Both the position numbers and the translations under genes were made by a program. Shown here one piece after another: positions 1 to 5,286 of a stretch of DNA of 6,536 nt. How positions within the stretch are numbered: position 1 is the first letter of the stretch; each line of letters begins with the position of its first letter. The notes under the pieces are model-generated. The model was not told the DNA's origin, did no database searches, and worked only from the letters and a program-made list of their open reading frames with translations. The DNA lies in contig CACZQT010000216.1 in assembly GCA_902783295.1 (NCBI GenBank), forward strand, positions 1-6,536, written 5' to 3'. This DNA is from an uncultured Lachnospiraceae bacterium. Lineage in GTDB: Bacteria > Bacillota > Clostridia > Lachnospirales > Lachnospiraceae.

Positions 1-420
1 CGTGGAGCCTTCCTCTGCAGGACCAGAGCTTTTTCCTGCTGCAGACGAAATCCCTTCCTTCAGATCCGTGCTTTCTTCTGCAGCAGAGGAAATCTCCTCT
101 GTCATGTCCGTACTTTCTTCTGTTTCCGAAGAGCTTTCTTCCTGATCCGCTTCTTCCGTGTCGTATTCCGCTTCCCAGGTGGGAGTATCCTCCGGCATCA
201 GCAGGTCATCCTCCCAGTCGGAAAAAGCCTCCGGGGAGTCCTCCGCAGCAGTGGAGAGCGTTTCCTGCAAAGTGTCTGCCTGCAAAGTACTTTCCTGTAC
301 GGGCAAAGTGTTTTCCGGTTTTGAGCCTGCTGTACCGGCAGGCTTCCCGGAAGAAGTGCAGGCGGAAAAAGCCATCATGGCTGCCAGCAGGAACACGAGG
401 GAAACAGGTCTCTTTTTCAC
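1..420 (-). CDS. Putative secreted lipoprotein, Ser/Glu-rich, 5' part only (runs off the left edge)
   Basis: Reading the minus strand from a GTG at 420-418 gives 140 codons without a stop to the window edge, so the gene is partial. The start is set by an AAGGAGG ribosome binding site 5 nt upstream; an ATG lying between them is followed at once by an in-frame TGA. The N terminus reads KKRP, then a hydrophobic stretch (about residues 6-18), then FSAC with Cys21: a type II (lipoprotein) signal peptide. Phe at -3 is a slightly atypical lipobox residue. After Cys21 the protein is rich in Ser, Thr, Glu and Asp, looks disordered, and has two tandem 14-residue units at residues 101-128. Such an acidic linker commonly ties an extracellular domain to the membrane in Gram-positive lipoproteins, but that domain lies outside the window, so no function can be assigned. 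It lies downstream of the tRNA on the same strand. I see no convincing promoter in the 77 bp between them. Confidence 0.8.
   Translation of the reverse strand, partial: MKKRPVSLVFLLAAMMAFSACTSSGKPAGTAGSKPENTLPVQESTLQADTLQETLSTAAEDSPEAFSDWEDDLLMPEDTPTWEAEYDTEEADQEESSSETEESTDMTEEISSAAEESTDLKEGISSAAGKSSGPAEEGST
37..120 (-). repeat. Two tandem 42-bp units inside the lipoprotein gene
   Basis: Positions 37-78 and 79-120 are adjacent 42-bp units matching at 33 of 42 bases by hand alignment. They encode EESTDLKEGISSAA (residues 115-128) and EESTDMTEEISSAA (residues 101-114), identical at 11 of 14 residues. The unit length is a multiple of three, so gain or loss of a unit keeps the frame. A degenerate third unit may start at 121 (TGTTTCCGAAGAGC). 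A separate 10-bp repeat, CCTGCAAAGT, occurs at 264-273 and 279-288 in the same gene and encodes the repeated Thr-Leu-Gln triplets. Confidence 0.75.
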
Positions 421-497
421 GGCATCCTCCTTCACCGGCTCATTTACGGGGCGGTTGAAAAAAACACAGAGCAGTGCGCTTTATGGCAAAAGAAAAA

Positions 498-570
<73 letters not shown>

Positions 571-605
571 TTTTCGTGACTTCCGGTTACCCCGAAAGCT
601 TATTT

Positions 606-634
606 ACCTTATCACAAAGATTTCACCTTGTCAA
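606..634 (-). promoter_or_regulatory. Putative sigma-A-type promoter of the tRNA-Thr gene
   Basis: On the minus strand a perfect -35 box TTGACA (629-634) is followed after exactly 17 bp by TAAGGT (606-611), a weaker -10 box matching the consensus at 3 of 6 bases. Transcription would start near 599, leaving a 5' leader of about 29 nt before the mature tRNA, a normal length for a tRNA precursor. The identification rests on the perfect -35 box, the ideal spacing and the position. Confidence 0.6.
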
Positions 635-669
635 GGAAAATAATTCTCGTACCGGACGAATTCCGGAAC

Positions 670-706
670 AGCGGAATGGGGGCAGGGACCGGGCGTGAAT
701 TCCGCT
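670..706. repeat. 8-bp inverted repeat next to the asd -35 box (candidate operator)
   Basis: AGCGGAAT (670-677) and its exact reverse complement ATTCCGCT (699-706) are separated by 21 bp. The right arm shares its last base with the first base of the asd -35 box. Centre-to-centre distance is 29 bp, near three helical turns. A shorter nearby dyad, CCGGA/TCCGG (652-656 and 662-666), also occurs. The element could be an operator for asd. The right arm is followed by TGCTTTTT, so if transcribed from the left it could also act as a terminator, but no plus-strand gene is seen upstream. Confidence 0.4.
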
Positions 707-734
707 TGCTTTTTGCCGGAGGATGGAGTACAAT
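706..734 (+). promoter_or_regulatory. Putative sigma-A-type promoter of asd
   Basis: TTGCTT (706-711, 3 of 6 consensus matches) and TACAAT (729-734, 5 of 6) are spaced by exactly 17 bp. Transcription would begin near 741, giving a 5' leader of about 66 nt before the asd start. This leader is too short for a classical lysine riboswitch, and no lysine or T-box motif is visible in it. The location of the -10 box also argues against a translation start at the upstream in-frame ATG at 723. Confidence 0.6.
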
Positions 735-771
735 CCTAGGAAATTGCCGTCTCACGGGACTGCATCACAGA

Positions 772-791
772 TGACACGCGGAAACGTGTCA
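772..791 (+). promoter_or_regulatory. Small perfect hairpin just before the asd ribosome binding site
   Basis: TGACACG (772-778) and CGTGTCA (785-791) form a perfect 7-bp stem with loop CGGAAA. The right arm ends at the base where the purine-rich ribosome binding site AGGAAAGAGG (791-800) begins. In the leader RNA this could affect ribosome access or mRNA stability. Its 20-bp span could instead be a DNA-level dyad. A role is inference. Confidence 0.4.
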
Positions 792-806
792 GGAAAGAGG
801 AAGCTT

Positions 807-1892
807 ATGAGTGAAAAGCTGAAAGTTGGTATTCTCGGTGCCACCGGTATGGTAGGGCAGAGGTTTATAACGTTGCTTGACAATCACCCCTGGTACGAAG
901 TGGTGACTCTGGCTGCCAGCGCCCGCTCCGCCGGACAGACCTATGAAGAAGCCGTAGGAAGCCGCTGGAAGCTGGATGTCCCCATGCCTGAGTGGGCAAA
1001 GGGAATGGTCATCAAAAATGTGGCGGATGTGGAAGCGGTTGCCGCGGACGTGGACTTTGTTTTCAGCGCAGTGGATATGTCCAAGGAAGAAATCCGCGCC
1101 ATCGAGGATGCCTATGCCAAAACCGAGACCCCTGTGGTTTCCAACAACAGCGCTCACCGCTGGACGCCGGATGTTCCCATGGTCGTACCGGAGATCAATC
1201 CCGAACATTTCGACATCATCCCTTATCAGATGAAGCGCCTCGGAACCACCCGCGGCTTTGTCGTGGTAAAACCCAACTGCTCCATCCAGAGCTATACTCC
1301 CATGCTGCATGCCCTGAAAGAATTCGAGCCGGCTACCGTTGTCGCCTCCACTTATCAGGCGATTTCCGGCGCAGGCAAGACCTTTAAGGACTGGCCTGAA
1401 ATTCTGGATAACGTCATTCCTTACATTGCCGGTGAAGAAGCGAAGAGCGAACTGGAACCGCTCAAGATCTGGGGACATATTGAGAACGGTGAAATTGTAA
1501 AGGCGGAAGGGCCTCTGATTACCTCTCAGTGCCTGCGTGTACCGGTATCCAACGGGCATACTGCTTCGGTCTTTATGTCCTTTAAGAAGAAGCCCTCCAA
1601 AGAAGAAATCCTGGATCGCTGGGCGAACTTCAGGGGACTGCCGCAGGAACTGAACCTGCCGCACGCTCCGAAGCAGTTCATCCATTATTTTGAAGAGGAC
1701 AACCGTCCTCAGCCCAGGCTGGACCGGGAAGTAGACGGAGGCATGGCTGTATATGCAGGCCGTCTCCGGGAGGATACGCTGTTCCAGTGGAAATTCGTCG
1801 GCCTGTCCCATAATACGCTGCGCGGCGCAGCCGGCGGGGCACTGCTCTCGGCCGAACTCCTGACAGCACAGGGCCGTATTACGAAAAAATAA
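807..1892 (+). CDS. asd: Aspartate-semialdehyde dehydrogenase
   Basis: The 361-residue cytoplasmic enzyme reduces L-aspartyl-4-phosphate with NADPH to L-aspartate 4-semialdehyde, the branch-point step for lysine/diaminopimelate, methionine and threonine. The N terminus carries the nucleotide-binding loop GATGMVG (residues 11-17). The active-site segment KPNCSIQ places the catalytic cysteine at Cys158. Gln184 in STYQAISGAGK and His251 in RVPVSNGHTAS fit the expected substrate and acid-base positions. The NCS motif and overall length fit the branch of the family shared with archaea and fungi rather than the E. coli-type enzyme (family knowledge, not a search). The start at 807 is chosen because AGGAAAGAGG lies 6 nt upstream and the protein then begins directly at the conserved KLKVGILGATG. 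The in-frame ATG at 723 lacks a binding site and overlaps the promoter. It has its own promoter at 706-734 and is followed by a strong hairpin, so it may be largely monocistronic. Confidence 0.96.
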   Translation: MSEKLKVGILGATGMVGQRFITLLDNHPWYEVVTLAASARSAGQTYEEAVGSRWKLDVPMPEWAKGMVIKNVADVEAVAADVDFVFSAVDMSKEEIRAIEDAYAKTETPVVSNNSAHRWTPDVPMVVPEINPEHFDIIPYQMKRLGTTRGFVVVKPNCSIQSYTPMLHALKEFEPATVVASTYQAISGAGKTFKDWPEILDNVIPYIAGEEAKSELEPLKIWGHIENGEIVKAEGPLITSQCLRVPVSNGHTASVFMSFKKKPSKEEILDRWANFRGLPQELNLPHAPKQFIHYFEEDNRPQPRLDREVDGGMAVYAGRLREDTLFQWKFVGLSHNTLRGAAGGALLSAELLTAQGRITKK

Positions 1893-1914
1893 AAACAACG
1901 GAAAAGCATGATTC

Positions 1915-1953
1915 AGGAGGCTGTACGGACAGAAAAGTCCGAAAGCCTCCTTT
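1915..1953 (+). terminator. Strong hairpin after asd, probable (weak) intrinsic terminator
   Basis: AGGAGGCT (1915-1922) pairs perfectly with AGCCTCCT (1944-1951), and inside it CGGAC (1926-1930) pairs with GTCCG (1937-1941) around loop AGAAAA. The two stems are separated by a small internal loop (GTA against AA). The U tract after it is short and broken (TTTCCGCTT), so termination may be incomplete. It begins 22 nt after the asd stop and ends 58 nt before topB. I see no promoter in the gap, so partial read-through into topB is plausible. Confidence 0.55.
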
Positions 1954-2009
1954 CCGCTTAGAAGAAGGAAAAGAGCGGGCAGGCAAAACATGGCTGAGGA
2001 AAGGAACGA

Positions 2010-4016
2010 ATGGGAAAATCACTGTATATAGCGGAAAAACCCAGTGTGGCTCAGGAATTTGCCCGGGTGCTGGGCATTCAGGGCACGAAGGGGAAGGGCT
2101 TTCTGGAAAGTGAGAACGCTGTCGTAACATGGTGCGTCGGGCACCTGGTTACCATGAGCTATCCGGAAGTATATGATCCCGCCATGAAAAAATGGACCCT
2201 GGAAAGGCTGCCTTTTTTGCCGGAGAAGTTCCTTTATGAGGTGATCGGGAGCGTCAGCCAGCAGTTCACGACTGTAAAAAAACTTCTGACAAGGGACGAT
2301 GTGGACACGATCTATGTCTGCACCGACTCCGGGCGGGAAGGGGAATATATCTACCGGCTGGTGGAGCAGATGGCCGGGGTGAAAGGGAAAAAAGAACTCC
2401 GGGTCTGGATCGATTCTCAGACGGAAGAAGAAATTAAAAAGGGAATCCGGGAAGCAAAGGATCTGTCTGCATATGACAATCTGGCGGCCTCAGCCTATCT
2501 GCGGGCTAAGGAAGATTACCTGATGGGCATTAACTTTTCCCGGCTGCTGACTCTGAAATACGGGCAGACGATCGCGAACTGTCTGCGGAAAGACCGGGCT
2601 GTCGTTTCGGTCGGCCGGGTCATGACCTGTGTTCTGGGGATGGTTGTCCGCCGGGAACGGGAGATCAGAGATTTTGTCAAAACTCCTTTTTACCGCGTGC
2701 TGGCAGAGATAGAGCTGGCCGGGAAGGAAGGGCCTGTCGGCTTTTCTGCCGAGTGGAGAGCAGTAGAAGGAAGCCGGTATTTTGCCCATCCTGCCCTGTA
2801 CAAAGAGAACGGTTTCCGGAAGCGTGAGGACGCAGAAGCGCTGATCCGTGCGCTGAAAGAAGGGCAGAATGCACCATGGAAATCCGGGGTTGTGAAAAAA
2901 GAAAAGAAAACCGAGAAGAAGAATCCGCCCCTGCTTTTCAATCTGGCGGAGCTGCAGAACGTATGCTCCAAAACCATGAAAATTTCGCCGGATGAAACCT
3001 TGAAGATTACCCAGGAGCTGTACGAAAAAAAGCTGGTGACGTATCCGCGTACCGATGCCAGAGTACTCTCATCCGCCGTTGCCAAGGAAATCGGGAAAAA
3101 CCTGAAGGGATTAACCGGCGTACCGTCTGTAGCTGCTTTTGCTTCGGAGATACTGGAGAAGGGGATGCATACCGGCATCGGCAGGACCCGCTACACGAAC
3201 GATAAGCAGATTACGGATCACTATGCGATTATCCCCACAGGACAGGGGCTTGGCGCTCTCACGGGGCTGACGGAAAAACATGCGAAGGTTTACAGCCTGA
3301 TCGTGCGAAGATTTTTAAGCATTTTTTATCCTCCGGCCGTTTATGAGAAAACATCCCTGGAGCTGGAAAGGAATGCGGAGCATTTCTTTGCCTCTTTCCG
3401 GCTGCTGAAGGATCCGGGCTTTATGAAGGTAACCGGTGAGTGGAAGGAAAAAAAGAAGGACGGAGAAGAAGAGGAGGAAGATCAGAAGCTCTCGCCCGAG
3501 CTCTCCGGCCTGCTGGCTGGCCTGCGGAAAGGAAGCGAGCTTCCCGTGAAGGAGTTTTCCATACGGGAAGGAGAGACGTCCCCGCCCAGGCGCTATACCT
3601 CCGGTTCCATGATTCTTGCCATGGAAAACGCGGGACAGCTGATCGAAGATGAAGAACTGCGGTCCCAGATCAAAGGCAGCGGGATCGGAACATCCGCGAC
3701 CCGTGCGGAGATCCTGAAAAAACTGGTGGCGAACGGGTATCTGAACCTGAATAAAAAGACACAGGTCATTACACCGGCTCTGTCCGGCGAACTGGTATAT
3801 GAGGCCGTATTCTGCTCTATCCGGTCCCTTCTGAACCCCGAACTGACAGCCAGCTGGGAAAAGGGGCTTGCCCAGGTATCCGAAGGAAATCTTTCCGAAG
3901 GAGAGTACATGGAGAAACTGCGGGGCTATATTTCCCGCAGGACGGAAGCGGTGATGGGTAAAAATGACTCTGCGGCGATCCGGGATTCATACAACCGCAT
4001 CCAGAAATATTATTAA
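2010..4016 (+). CDS. topB: DNA topoisomerase III (type IA)
   Basis: The 668-residue enzyme cuts one DNA strand through a 5'-phosphotyrosine and passes another through it, relaxing or decatenating DNA. The TOPRIM domain is at about residues 1-135: LYIAEKPS with Glu9, and CTDSGREGE with Asp106, Glu110 and Glu112. The usual second Asp of the DxD motif is Gly108 here; as I recall, DxGREGE is a common variant in Firmicutes TopB proteins. The catalytic tyrosine is Tyr345 in VTYPRTD, with Arg347 next to it. The C-terminal half shows YTSGSMILAMENAG (from about 529) and GIGTSATRAEIL (from about 558), both typical of type IA enzymes. A Lys/Glu-rich linker (about residues 477-492) looks like a flexible insertion. 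The protein ends soon after the ELTASWEKGL motif with no C-terminal zinc-ribbon cysteines, unlike many TopA proteins. GAGGAAAGGA upstream supports the ATG at 2010. No promoter of its own is visible. Confidence 0.95.
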   Translation: MGKSLYIAEKPSVAQEFARVLGIQGTKGKGFLESENAVVTWCVGHLVTMSYPEVYDPAMKKWTLERLPFLPEKFLYEVIGSVSQQFTTVKKLLTRDDVDTIYVCTDSGREGEYIYRLVEQMAGVKGKKELRVWIDSQTEEEIKKGIREAKDLSAYDNLAASAYLRAKEDYLMGINFSRLLTLKYGQTIANCLRKDRAVVSVGRVMTCVLGMVVRREREIRDFVKTPFYRVLAEIELAGKEGPVGFSAEWRAVEGSRYFAHPALYKENGFRKREDAEALIRALKEGQNAPWKSGVVKKEKKTEKKNPPLLFNLAELQNVCSKTMKISPDETLKITQELYEKKLVTYPRTDARVLSSAVAKEIGKNLKGLTGVPSVAAFASEILEKGMHTGIGRTRYTNDKQITDHYAIIPTGQGLGALTGLTEKHAKVYSLIVRRFLSIFYPPAVYEKTSLELERNAEHFFASFRLLKDPGFMKVTGEWKEKKKDGEEEEEDQKLSPELSGLLAGLRKGSELPVKEFSIREGETSPPRRYTSGSMILAMENAGQLIEDEELRSQIKGSGIGTSATRAEILKKLVANGYLNLNKKTQVITPALSGELVYEAVFCSIRSLLNPELTASWEKGLAQVSEGNLSEGEYMEKLRGYISRRTEAVMGKNDSAAIRDSYNRIQKYY

Positions 4017-4033
4017 GAGATGGAAGTCATCTC
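4017..4033 (+). other. Small hairpin directly after the topB stop codon
   Basis: GAGATG (4017-4022) and CATCTC (4028-4033) form a perfect 6-bp stem with loop GAAGT, beginning at the base after the topB TAA. There is no U tract behind it (CGGTCAGG follows), so it is not a standard intrinsic terminator. It could protect the 3' end of the topB transcript, or be chance. Confidence 0.35.
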
Positions 4034-4055
4034 CGGTCAGGATACAAAATATCTT

Positions 4056-4084
4056 TTGACGCATCCCCTGAATAATGGTAAGAT
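4056..4084 (+). promoter_or_regulatory. Putative sigma-A-type promoter for ftsY-ilvA
   Basis: TTGACG (4056-4061, 5 of 6 consensus matches) and TAAGAT (4079-4084, 4 of 6) are separated by exactly 17 bp. This is the best plus-strand promoter match I see between topB and ftsY. Transcription would start near 4091, at the base of the first leader hairpin. It lies 40 nt after the topB stop and implies a leader of about 218 nt before ftsY. Confidence 0.6.
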
Positions 4085-4089
4085 GCAAA

Positions 4090-4308
4090 GGTCCGAAGGC
4101 TGCTGCCCGGTACTGAATCCGGGAACAGTGATCGGACTGAAATCGAATGTCTATCTGCTGCCCACGGTACGTGGAGCGGTTCCGGCAGGTTATGTTTTTA
4201 AACGTGCCGGAGAAGTTGCAGAAAAACCGCCCGTTAAGGGAACAGGCCTCAGCCGTATACAGAGCGGATGTATGTCTGATGCAGCGGGACTGTGTAATAG
4301 GAGCCGGA
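4090..4308 (+). promoter_or_regulatory. Long foldable 5' leader of ftsY, function unknown
   Basis: No convincing gene lies here, yet the stretch has ordered pairing potential. Helix 1 pairs GGTCCGA (4090-4096) with TCGGACT (4132-4138) and encloses CTGCCCGG (4103-4110) paired with CCGGG plus CAG (4119-4123, 4126-4128; two-base bulge). Next comes CCACG/CGTGG (4162-4166, 4170-4174), then TTCCGGCA/TGCCGGAG (4180-4187, 4205-4212). GGCAG (4184-4188) could instead pair with CTGCC (4158-4162), so two states are possible. CTGCTGCCC occurs twice (4100-4108 and 4155-4163), each followed within a few bases by GGTAC. I recognise no known riboswitch, T-box or SRP RNA core. The final bases carry the ftsY ribosome binding site. 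A regulatory role is inference; a decayed gene is the main alternative. Confidence 0.35.
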
Positions 4309-5259
4309 ATGGAAAAGAAAAAAGGATTGTTTGCCAGATTGCTGGAAGGCTTAAGCAAAACCAGGAAAAACATTGCCAGCGGGTTTGCCTCGGTATTCGG
4401 CCTGTCTGTCATTGATGATGACTTCTACGAGGAACTGGAAGAAGTCCTGATCATGGCGGATCTGGGTGTCCAGGCCACGGATGAGATTCTGGAGAGTCTG
4501 AAAGAGCAGGTAAAGGAGAGACATATCAGGAAGCCGGAAGACTGCCGGCAGCTTCTGATCGATACTATCAAAGAGCGGATGGATGTCGGCGAAAACGCCT
4601 ATGATTTCGAAGACAGGACATCAGTGATTCTCGTAATCGGCGTCAACGGAGTGGGCAAAACCACTTCCATCGGAAAGCTGGCCAGCCAGCTTAAGAGAAG
4701 CGGAAGGCGGGTGCTGCTGGCAGCGGCGGATACTTTCCGGGCCGGAGCCATCGAGCAGATTGAAGAATGGGCAAGGCGCGCCGGAGTGGATATCATTTCC
4801 CAGAAAGAGGGGTCGGACCCCGCAGCTGTAGTCTATGACGCCCTTTCCGCGGCAAAGGCACGTCACGCGGATGTGCTGATCTGTGATACAGCCGGCCGTC
4901 TGCACAACAAGAAAAACCTGATGTCGGAGCTGGCGAAGATCAACCGGGTGATCGACCGTGAGATGCCGGATGCATATCGTGAAACGCTGATCGTCCTGGA
5001 CGGGACGACCGGGCAGAACGCCCTGGTACAGGCCCGCGAGTTTATGCAGGCAGCGGAGATCAGCGGCATTATTTTAACGAAAATGGACGGAACTGCCAAG
5101 GGCGGTATTGCCGTGGCAATTCAGGCGGAACTGGGAATCCCTGTAAAATATATCGGCGTCGGAGAAGGGATTGACGACCTTCAGAAGTTCGATGTGGATT
5201 CATATGTGGATGCCATTTTTGCGGCATCCGGAGAAGAAAACGGGACAACAGAGGGCTGA
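4309..5259 (+). CDS. ftsY: Signal recognition particle receptor FtsY
   Basis: The 316-residue SRP GTPase is the membrane-associated receptor that docks ribosome-SRP (Ffh and 4.5S/scRNA) complexes at the Sec translocon. The N domain (about residues 1-100) starts with a basic amphipathic segment, MEKKKGLFARLLEGLSKTRK, followed by FYEELEEVLIMADLG. The G domain has the P loop GVNGVGKTT (111-119, Lys117), ADTFRAGAIEQ, the DTAGR box (193-197) and the guanine-specificity motif TKMDG (257-261), followed by GVGEGIDDLQKFD near the C terminus. The long acidic A domain of E. coli FtsY is absent, as is usual in Firmicutes. The start at 4309 is supported by AGGAG (4299-4303), 5 nt upstream, and by the N terminus expected for the family. 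An in-frame ATG at 4147 would add 54 unconserved-looking residues without a binding site. ilvA follows after 27 bp. Confidence 0.96.
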   Translation: MEKKKGLFARLLEGLSKTRKNIASGFASVFGLSVIDDDFYEELEEVLIMADLGVQATDEILESLKEQVKERHIRKPEDCRQLLIDTIKERMDVGENAYDFEDRTSVILVIGVNGVGKTTSIGKLASQLKRSGRRVLLAAADTFRAGAIEQIEEWARRAGVDIISQKEGSDPAAVVYDALSAAKARHADVLICDTAGRLHNKKNLMSELAKINRVIDREMPDAYRETLIVLDGTTGQNALVQAREFMQAAEISGIILTKMDGTAKGGIAVAIQAELGIPVKYIGVGEGIDDLQKFDVDSYVDAIFAASGEENGTTEG

Positions 5260-5286
5260 CGGATTTCAAAGAGGAGAAATGGTTTC

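Noticed and set aside
723..806. N-terminal extension of Asd from the ATG at 723
   Set aside because: The -10 box (729-734) lies inside it, there is no suitable binding site, and the family begins near residue 29 of that frame.
789..1991. A 400-codon open frame on the minus strand opposite asd
   Set aside because: It is the antisense of asd, whose motifs (GATGMVG, PNCSIQ) are clear. The predicted protein has no recognisable domain, its frame is open mainly because of the base composition of the sense gene, and no good ribosome binding site was noted.
1990..2031. Tiny 13-codon frame overlapping the topB start
   Set aside because: No ribosome binding site of its own; it merely spans the topB binding site in another frame.
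2383..2396. A-rich run in topB as a programmed frameshift site (also 3448-3454)
   Set aside because: The run is not in the X XXY YYZ register for -1 slippage, the full reading frame already gives a complete TopB, and no stimulatory structure is evident.
4088..4108. Resemblance to the SRP RNA apical loop (AGGTCCGGAAGG...GCAGC) close to ftsY
   Set aside because: Only AGGTCCG-AAGG is similar. The asymmetric-loop partner sequences of helix 8 are missing, and GGTCCGA pairs better with TCGGACT at 4132-4138. Treated as coincidence.
4165..4183. GGTACGTGGAGCGGTTCC as a possible T-box antiterminator
   Set aside because: The conserved AGGGTGGNACCGCG core is not present, and no terminator/antiterminator pair or specifier loop can be made out.
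4147..4308. Longer FtsY starting at the in-frame ATG at 4147
   Set aside because: No ribosome binding site before it, and the added 54 residues do not look like an FtsY N terminus. The start at 4309 has AGGAG at good spacing and a typical beginning.
4020..4415. Possible 131-residue protein just after topB on the plus strand
   Set aside because: The last 107 bases overlap ftsY in another frame, the binding site before 4020 is too close to the ATG and poor, a promoter lies inside it, and the protein resembles nothing I know. Minus-strand 3987-4412 is open over the same stretch, which also points to chance.
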